The notes under the pieces: model-generated
What the model was told of the DNA's origin: nothing
What the model saw: the letters and a program-made list of their open reading frames with translations, nothing else
The model's database searches: none
Shown: piece by piece, positions 58,501-64,000 of the stretch
Layout: every line of letters begins with the position of its first letter
How positions within the stretch are numbered: position 1 is the stretch's first letter
Origin: Prostheceraeus crozeri
Taxonomy: Eukaryota > Platyhelminthes > Polycladida > Euryleptidae
Assembly (NCBI GenBank): GCA_907163375.1
Contig: CAJQUW010005303.1
Location: 124,001 to 188,000 of the forward strand
Reading direction: 5' to 3'
Length of the DNA: 64,000 nt
Made by a program: the position numbers and the translations under genes

Positions 58501-61500
58501 TGAACAACCCTTTAGATAGGATAGTATACAACATTATGGATAACTGTATGTTAGAAAGTACTTACTCAGTCTGTCAGTCAGAATCATACCTTTGAGCAGA
58601 GAATTTCATGATTACAAAAAACAGTGATTCCATTTTGTCAAGATACAATTGATTATTCTGACTGATTTTGCTCAAATTACTTTCTATGATTAATTGCAGC
58701 TGCTTTGCAATTTTATATATTTATTTTTCAATCGGTTTTTGTATCGAAATGAAAGATTCGCATCGAATTTGTACTGCCAAAGAGTAATTGGAAAATGTAA
58801 CAGAATTTCGAATTGATATTTCTCAAATTTATTCTTCATCGGCATCGTAAAATAATCATCTTTTAGCTTTCATTTCACTAGTTAACTCTTACATCAATCA
58901 AGTAGTGAAGCAATTGGATGGAGATGTTACATCATTTAGATGTTACGTTTTTGACAAAATCGATCCCCCTCAGGTTTCTGAGGATTTACTGATTTGAATG
59001 GATTTATGGTGCTTCATTTTGTAAGAAATTGATATCAAATCTCGATTTTCAAAAAACAGTCTTGAGTAAAGGTCAACGTTTTTGTGCTCTCATCGGCAAA
59101 AGTTTATGAAATTTGGATTGCATCAGAATCACGTAGAAACCAAAAATATCAAAATATTATAGTCGTAGCTGTTATAGCTTTGGAGCAACTTCAATAACAT
59201 GTTGGGGGTAAAATAGGGTTAATGCGAAGTCAACACAAAATGTTAGCTTTCAACTAACAAGAAATTGTAGGAAATGTCTATGTATCTATCATAATCTCTT
59301 TCCAGATATATTTGAAGAACATGTTCGATTCCTTGCTGAAAGTGGACACAAAGAACGCGCAGTTGCGTGCTTGCAATTAGCCCTGGAGGCGAATCTTTGT
59401 CCGGATCAGTCAAATCTGAATGATATGGAGGAGTTTTGGGAGAGTGCCGCGCCCAAAATTGGCCTTGTTGGAGCTGCTGGATTTGGAGAATGGAGAAATC
59501 GAAGCGAGAAAGATGAAATCCAGTCAAAGCAAAGTAATTTGTGGTAGATAAAAAAACAGCACCAAGGTGTTCATGACCGAATATTTTCGCCGGTTCCATT
59601 CATGATCATACACTGGAGTGAAAGAGATACAGAAGTCCAAGACGGTTTCAACATCGTTAACAGACGCTATCGCGACATTGATCAAAGACAGCTGTACTTG
59701 ACATCTGCAATTCATTATGTTACTTTCTCTTTTTAAAATTTCATTTATTAATGTCTATTTGAATTGGTTTTTCAGTATTATGTCTTCAATTGATTTCTTT
59801 TGACGGTCATGAACACCTTGCTGCTGTTTCTTTATCTACAAGATTTCTAGAATCGACGGGGTAAAATTTTTAAAATAATTCGTTCGAATGCTAATGCAGC
59901 CATATATCTGATACAGATCTGATGTGTTTTGAGAGGTCGCCTATTTTCCAAAAACAGCGCCCTTGCATTTTGGAATTTCCTGTCATGGTCTGTAGTTCAC
60001 TTCTTGTTTTTATCTTCCCGCTGCAATACAGCACCTAAGCAGACTCTATATATACCAATGTTTCTCAACCTTTACTTATCGCGGACTAAGCGCTCACCCC
60101 AAAGTCCTACGAGGTCCAAGACTTGCTTAAATAAATACGGATCTATCATGCGTAACGGCGTCTATTTAATCGCGCTGAAATTCAATTTAGTATTTTTGTC
60201 TCAAATTCAGCTTCTTCAGATGATGTCCCGCAAGTCCTGTAGAAAGAATGATCGCGAGTCAGATGTTACTAGTAATTACGAAGCATCGAGAAAAGCAAAA
60301 AAATATACTTACGTAGCCTATACAATATCATCATCATCGTTTAACGTCCTTATTTTCCCATTATCTTGGGGTTGGACGTGCTACAATGGCTCTTCTTCAA
60401 CTATTGCATGTGGCCTATGCAATAGTAGATAATACAGTAGCACGTTAACTGAGCGAACCAATTGGAATAACGCATTCTTTCGGCAACCTTGAAAATCGAT
60501 AAACACAGTGCGTCACCCTGATGGTGGACAACTGACAATGACTGAATCGCAATTTGCAGTAAAGCAGTGCTAGGACTGATATCATTAACACATAACTGTG
60601 TCACCGTAGATCATGTGAAGGCACATGATCTGCAGATGCTTTCTATGGTGATCATATTGAAGAAATTCCTTTTCGACTCTGAGACAGCGTCATCGCATTA
60701 ATAAACCAAATCAAAGACAGTGGAAGACATCTTTGGACCAAATCCGCCATTCATTAAGCGTTTATATCAAAAGCGATCTTTATTTCACATTAACTTCGCG
60801 GACTGGGCAGGGGTTGAGAACCACTGCTCTATACTCTGTTATGCATGCCAACTTAGAAAAGCTAAAACAAAGAATGCAAGTTCTGGGCCTCTGTTAGTCT
60901 CTAATCTAGGCCTCTTTTAGAGAGAAAACAATACCTCTCTATCATGAGCATCTGATGATTCAATAACTGCAATCTGGTGACCTCGAAAATTGGCTAGCGA
61001 ACTCAATTTCTGCGCCTTTCACGAGGCCGGACTCTTAGTGTGTCTAGTTACTTGAACAGCGAAGAAATGGCTTGTCAGATGGATATCTCATGACCTAATG
61101 CTGTCTGAAAGTCGTGAAGATTTACCTTTGGGTGCAACATATAATGTGCATAAGTGTGTCCCACCAAATAAATGGAACAGTATTATATCTATGTAATTAT
61201 ACAACTGTAACTGTTGTCAACAGTGTTCCTAGAATAGAATCTTAATGCTCCTCCTTGAATAGACAGATAACTCAAAATTCATTCGTATATACTTCTTGAA
61301 TGACTTTTACCATGATTTGGATTTAACTTGTGTTTGTTTCTTATACATCACAGGGGACATCCAAGAAGATGAAGACGCCATCTTGGCAGCACCTATGTCT
61401 AGGGCAGCTCGTTGGTTGGCATTGGAACGTCTCAGGAGTGCTGCTCATTGGCTGCCGGTGTCGGCTGATGACGAAGAAGTTGAAGATCCAGATCGAGTCG

Positions 61501-64000
61501 TTCTGTACGATGACATCTCTAAATTTAGCATCACTAGATGGTCCTCTGTTACACTTCGCCAGCGTTTCCTCCTCTGCTGTCTTCGAGTTCTCGGTGTTCA
61601 GTTGGATGAAATAAACAGCAGATTCAAACTGGCGGATGACCACCAGGTATGTCCGAGTCCGTTTGAACAGTCAGAAGGGAGAAATGTGTTTGTGAGAAAG
61701 ATAATGGAAGTCGGAAAAGAAGCATTCTCCGAAGATGAAGAGTGGTATCAGCGGATGTCCGAAATGCAGCTGGATTTTGAGGTAACTTTGTCAGTGATTA
61801 TGTACGTCACAGCGATAAATTGCTTTGTCCGCGTTTTTCGGTCTAAGATGACACATTAATTATAGCACTGATGGTCACGGTCAGAACTAGTCTCGAGGGG
61901 GAAGAAGATCAATTTTCCATTGAATGCAATGCAAATTCAAGACTGAATTCTGACGAACTATAGAACATTGAAATGAAATCCCTAGCCTTGAGATCAATCT
62001 ATGCATAATCTATGTACAGAGACACTTAAATCCTATGATAGGCTGCATACAAACAGCATCTTTGAATATTGACTTCATAATTGTTAGATTTGTTTTCATT
62101 AAATACTTAAAGTTATATATAATTAGACTGAGTTATGACTATTACATATGATCGCGCATGACTGGTGATACTTCTGTATTGCGAAATACTTATTCTTAAA
62201 GCTGTATCTAAAAATCGAAACTTCTGAGTGACATTGCAAACAACTCCTTTTCTACACTATGTTGAACGTGGTGTGCGAGTATAACTTGCATCTCCTTCTT
62301 GAAATATCTTACTTGATTTAAAAAGAAGTAAATAAGTTGTATTGAGTTTGTAAAATGAATAGGATGTTTTCACCTTTCAAGGAAGATAGGCGCTGTGGCT
62401 TTGTGTTAGAGTGTTCGCTCATCGTCCGGTAGATCTGAGTTCAATCCTTGATCGGGTCAAGCCGAAGACTCTTAAAAAACAGGTACACTCAGCACGAATG
62501 ACTGATAGTGGGATGACTAAAGCACGACCGCATAGAAGAAAGGTGATGGTCTAATGTGCGTGCTTCCGAGTATAAAGAAAGGCGTATGAATTTTTATCAA
62601 GAGTATTCATTTCAATAGTGGATATTTCGGAACCAAAAACAGGTCCAACAATTGCTCTGAAATCAGCTAATTTAACTCACTAACAAATACGCATGCTTGA
62701 TAGACAACATACTAAATTCACTTCGACGTCTGGGATGTCGAGATTCTCCATCTTCTCAACTTCACTGAAATACAGCTCTACTTTTCCTCAAAAACGTTGT
62801 TAGTTTCTGTCTCTCACAGATATGTAAGAAGTCTATTCAGTAGTCACGTAGATATTGATAGAAATGAAATCACGAAATGCAATGAAATACATGCAAGTCA
62901 TAAAGATTGGAAAAGTATCAAGAGGTGAGAACGAAACCCTACCTAAATCATCGCGGAAGCTACAAACGTTTCTCTCTTGTTTGACGTCATCAGTCCAGCA
63001 TACTCCATTGTAAAGAATAATTAAATTAGATGCAGATAAAAATCGTCATCCGATCCACAGACTTCCAGAATTAATGAAATAATTCAAACCTTGTTCTCAG
63101 AGCTCGGGTTCAAAATTTGAGCTTATTCTCACCTCTTGATTTTTTTCCTTTCGAGGTCTCGGCATCTATAAACTAGTTATTTCACTGGCCAAATATGTCG
63201 GCTGCCGGCTTTCTATGTATATCCACCTACCAATGGCTTGTTCATAGAACGCAAACACGAACTAGCAATTAGCATCCGTGTTTTCAAGTTCAAATTTTGA
63301 ACCCGAGGTCTGAGAACAAGATTCGAATTATTTCAGTAATTGTAGAAGTCTGTGGATCGAACGACGATTTTTATCTACATTTGATTTCCTGATTCTTTAC
63401 AATAGCGTACACTGCACAGATGACGGCAGACAAGCCAGAAAAGTTTGTAGTTCCCGTAATGATTTAAGTCAGATTTTGTTCTCACTTCTTTAATTTTTCT
63501 TTCGGGGTCTCATAGATATTGATTTGTGGATGGTCAATAGCAACATGTACAGAGACTTGAAGCTGTTGATTGGCACCGCATTTTCGTATTTTCAAGTAAA
63601 CTTCAGAATTCTTTGACAAATTGGTTTGATTAATATTTGATTAATATTGATCTATTAATATTGGAATTTGCAGGTTTCAATCATTTCTCAACTTCCGTCT
63701 CAATCATCTCGAACGAAGGAGTTGAAACGTGTCGCTCGCACTTTGCTCAAGTCAACCCATTGTCGCAGCTACGTGCCGCTGTATCGGAGATACGCCGAGG
63801 CGGAGTGGAGGATTGGAGGTGGTCCGGAGGCTGCTCGTCACATTTTCGACACGACCGCTCTTCTTCCTCGCTCTTCCGCGTCTTCTCCAGACCTACTGTG
63901 TCTTATTGCATCCTACGCTCGGTTAGAGTGGCCTGAAACTCGAGTTTCGAACGTTCTAGCTCTCCTGGTCACAGCGGATAATCCCGGCCCAGCGGACACC
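52370..64000 (+). CDS. NRDE2: NRDE2 orthologue, 5' part (8 coding exons, continues past the window)
   Basis: Coding exons: 52,370-52,533; 52,595-52,629; 52,928-53,057; 53,577-54,042; 57,249-57,621; 59,306-59,533; 61,354-61,781; 63,674-64,000 and beyond. All introns are GT-AG and all phases agree, giving 717 codons without a stop. Family signatures appear in order: an N-terminal MFPCASGL and DAWLKNSSY (human starts MALFPAFAGL), a Lys-rich stretch at residues 77-100, the AFRLD...PKYR region (134-160), HLREHPSDVEGWIRLSQLG (247-265), HAT-type helical repeats, EEFWESAAPKIG, RAARWLALERLR, EDPDRVVLYDDI and YRRYAEAEWRIGGG (645-658). NRDE2 proteins are nuclear; in mammals they bind and restrain the exosome helicase MTR4, and in nematodes they act in nuclear RNA interference. 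The human protein is about 1,160 residues, so roughly 40% is missing at the right edge. Confidence 0.93.
52595..52629 (+). CDS. NRDE2: NRDE2 coding exon 2 (35 bp microexon)
   Basis: A 35-bp exon (acceptor TTGCAG, donor GTACGT) coding for NNDNEQASAEK. It is the only segment that restores the frame between exon 1 and the Lys-rich exon 3. Confidence 0.75.
52928..53057 (+). CDS. NRDE2: NRDE2 coding exon 3 (Lys-rich)
   Basis: Codes for NKAKTKKHKKEKKKSRKKEK and a Ser-rich end, matching the basic Lys-rich stretch in the N-terminal part of NRDE2 proteins. It is likely a nuclear localisation signal. Confidence 0.85.
53113..53253. mobile_element. Small palindromic MITE in NRDE2 intron 3
   Basis: The left arm CAAGCCAAGCTGCTTTATTG and its inverse at the right end (arms about 30 bp) enclose about 75 bp. 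No clear flanking duplication. It sits in the 519-bp intron between exons 3 and 4. Confidence 0.55.
53577..54042 (+). CDS. NRDE2: NRDE2 coding exon 4 (MTR4-interacting region and first HAT repeat)
   Basis: 155 codons. Residues 134-160 (AFRLD...FRFHSI...PKYR) correspond to the part of human NRDE2 that contains the MTR4-binding segment. An acidic run (EEKEEDNSEEGETEAEGDEE) follows, then HLREHPSDVEGWIRLSQLG, which starts the helical repeats. The exon ends in phase 0 at GGG before GTACGT. Confidence 0.9.
54742..55924. mobile_element. Palindromic MITE, family B copy 2, interrupted
   Basis: TA at 54,740-54,741 and 55,925-55,926. The outer blocks match 39,527-40,246. With the nested element at 55,345-55,815 and its TA removed, the length is about 710 bp, close to the 720 bp of copy 1. 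The first base and several arm positions differ, so it is older than the family A copies. It lies in NRDE2 intron 4. Confidence 0.83.
55345..55815. mobile_element. TA-flanked element nested in palindromic MITE B2
   Basis: The left end CACCTTTTCCATGTC and right end GAAATGGAAAAGATG are inverse. The flanking TA (55,343-55,344 and 55,816-55,817) is a duplication of the TA in the parent sequence ACTAACTAGAACTCGG, as the intact arm shows. Near the right end the word TCTGAAAT with ATTTGGAA recurs four to five times. On the minus strand, 55,567-55,385 is a 60-codon frame (YLIQLSHDGRVQWSKDLTNI) ending in a stop just inside the left end. It looks like real coding sequence, perhaps a captured exon. Confidence 0.8.
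56063..56400 (+). mobile_element. tRNA-derived SINE with GC-rich body, in NRDE2 intron 4
   Basis: The head at 56,063-56,134 has an acceptor-like stem (CGTGTTG with CAAGACG, one mismatch), an A box (TTGAGCTCAACTGGTAGAGC) and a B box (TAGTTCAAATCC). The anticodon loop TTAGATT would give AGA. The following 250 bp is strikingly GC-rich for this window (runs such as CTCCCGCCGCGAGGGC), which suits a SINE body of foreign composition. No poly-A tail is clear. Confidence 0.55.
56990..57075 (-). repeat. Fragment of the composite palindromic repeat family
   Basis: Shares GCCATTT-ATCCAATATCAGGAATCATC and CTCTCAACATC words with 31,345-31,405. It is a truncated copy just upstream of NRDE2 exon 5. Confidence 0.6.
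57249..57621 (+). CDS. NRDE2: NRDE2 coding exon 5 (HAT repeats)
   Basis: Codes for TEAVLQRAVAANPSSIPLLI, FWSNENLLRQWRQLVFTHPN and AWKDYLSYLRRQ, closely parallel to human LAILERALE...FWEPSTLVKEWQKLIFLHPN...LWQKYLLFCQ. Donor GTGAGT; the exon ends one base into a codon. Confidence 0.92.
57622..59305. other. NRDE2 intron 5
   Basis: AT-rich intron between GTGAGT and TTTCCAG. No element with both ends could be recognised in it. Confidence 0.6.
59306..59533 (+). CDS. NRDE2: NRDE2 coding exon 6
   Basis: Codes for FLAESGHKERAVACLQLALE and EEFWESAAPKIGLVGAAGFG, matching human LRQAGHSEKAISLFQAMVD...FEPFWDSGEPRAGEKGARGW. Donor GTAATT; a MITE begins about 10 bp past this donor. Confidence 0.92.
59544..59839. 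mobile_element. 296-bp MITE in NRDE2 intron 6
   Basis: Terminal inverted repeats of about 37 bp: GTAGATAAAAAAACAGCACC and on to GTTCATGACCG at the left, the inverse ending TTTATCTAC at the right. The flanks show no certain duplication, so the class is unknown. It lies about 10 bp past the exon 6 donor. Confidence 0.75.
60056..60826. mobile_element. hAT-type MITE with CAGTGGTTCTCAACC ends, in NRDE2 intron 6
   Basis: The right end, inverted, is CAGTGGTTCTCAACC, a terminus shared by many animal hAT MITEs. The left end CAATGTTTCTCAACC differs at two positions. Both ends are followed by CGCGGACT-like words (TCGCGGACTAAGCGC and CTTCGCGGACTGG). The flanking octamers ATATATAC and CTCTATAC match at 6 of 8. 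No transposase frame. Confidence 0.78.
61354..61781 (+). CDS. NRDE2: NRDE2 coding exon 7
   Basis: Codes for RAARWLALERLRSAAHWLP and EDPDRVVLYDDISKF, against human RWQIWLAAERSRDQRHWRPW and EDPERQVLFDDIGQ. It continues through GRNVFVRKIMEVGKEAF to a phase-0 donor GTAACT. Confidence 0.93.
62389..62580 (+). mobile_element. tRNA-derived SINE in NRDE2 intron 7
   Basis: The head GGCGCTGTGGCTTTGTGTTA has an A-box-like start. The B box GAGTTCAATCC lies about 50 bp downstream, followed by TTGATCGGGTC. The body continues with GCACGACCGCATAGAAGAAA. The CGTCCGGTAGATCTGAGTTC region looks like the T-arm side of a tRNA-like fold. Confidence 0.65.
62915..63525. repeat. Foldback (palindromic) element in NRDE2 intron 7
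   Basis: The left arm (about 62,915-63,125) and right arm (about 63,285-63,525) are inverse copies with moderate divergence. Shared words are GTGAGAAC, CTACAAAC, GATAAAAATCGTC, CGATCCACAGACTTC and GGGTTCAAAATTTGA. A partial extra copy of the outer right end (TCTCACCTCTTGATTTTT) lies in the middle, near 63,130, so the element was rearranged. It ends about 150 bp before the exon 8 acceptor. Confidence 0.75.
63674..64000 (+). CDS. NRDE2: NRDE2 coding exon 8 (continues past the window)
   Basis: Phase-0 start after TTTGCAG. Contains LKRVARTLLKSTHCRSYVPL, YRRYAEAEWRIGGGPEAARH and IFDTTALLPRS, parallel to human KLAKNLLKEPENCNNFCLWKQYAHLEWLLGNTEDARKVFDTAL. Open to the last base. Confidence 0.92.

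Noticed and set aside
61782-61859. Continuation of the exon 7 frame to 61,859
   Set aside because: The GTAACT donor and the in-phase join to exon 8 explain the gene better; the extension has no family similarity.
1-64000. CRISPR arrays, prophages, operons or other prokaryotic systems
   Set aside because: No regularly spaced direct repeats, no dense coding, and clear spliceosomal introns.

Overview
The window looks like AT-rich nuclear DNA from an animal, most likely a marine invertebrate. The main gene has GT-AG introns with consistent phases, ordinary genes are very sparse, and most recognisable sequence is transposon debris. The octamer TAGGCCTA is strongly over-represented (13 exact copies counted by eye), a habit I associate with some marine invertebrate genomes, especially deuterostomes. 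The species cannot be named from the sequence alone. Nothing bacterial (operons, ribosome binding sites, CRISPR) is present.

Two host genes can be supported. (1) From 52,370 to the right edge on the plus strand lies the 5' part of an NRDE2 orthologue: eight coding exons, 717 codons, all joined in frame, with the C-terminal part beyond the window. In other animals NRDE2 is a nuclear HAT-repeat protein that binds the exosome helicase MTR4. (2) At 27,455-28,294 on the minus strand is an intronless four-membrane-segment protein of 279 codons that resembles CD20/MS4A-type tetraspans only in layout. Two further coding-looking stretches (13,243-13,590 and 24,288-24,506) are orphans, probably parts of old transposon genes.

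The rest is a layered record of mobile elements. From left to right: a mariner fragment, a hAT-like element and a 744-bp near-perfect palindrome (0.9-4.3 kb); a LINE 3' end (5.4 kb); a mariner copy nested in the terminal repeat of an 8-bp-TSD element (6.5-9.0 kb); a piggyBac-like relic (10.1-12.5 kb); a Penelope-type GIY-YIG fragment and a purine-rich tract (14.9-16.2 kb); a LINE split by a hAT element that carries a BED zinc finger (25.3-27.0 kb); a 62-bp hAT-like micro-element with a perfect 8-bp duplication, a second P/hAT-like copy, a composite palindrome and a piggyBac MITE (30-33 kb); a LINE end, a hAT transposase remnant and a TA-flanked MITE (33-36.6 kb); two more palindromic elements (37.2 and 39.5 kb); a second BED-carrying hAT copy (41.5 kb); tRNA-derived SINEs; an old, broken Ty3/gypsy-like LTR element (46.4-49.2 kb); and Penelope and LINE scraps just before NRDE2. 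The NRDE2 introns also contain at least six insertions.

I found no convincing new multi-gene system. The best leads are the related palindromic families that share TA-flanked GTCCGG ends and conserved blocks, the 62-bp element, the BED-finger-carrying hAT elements, and a nested TA element in an NRDE2 intron that carries a coding-like frame.
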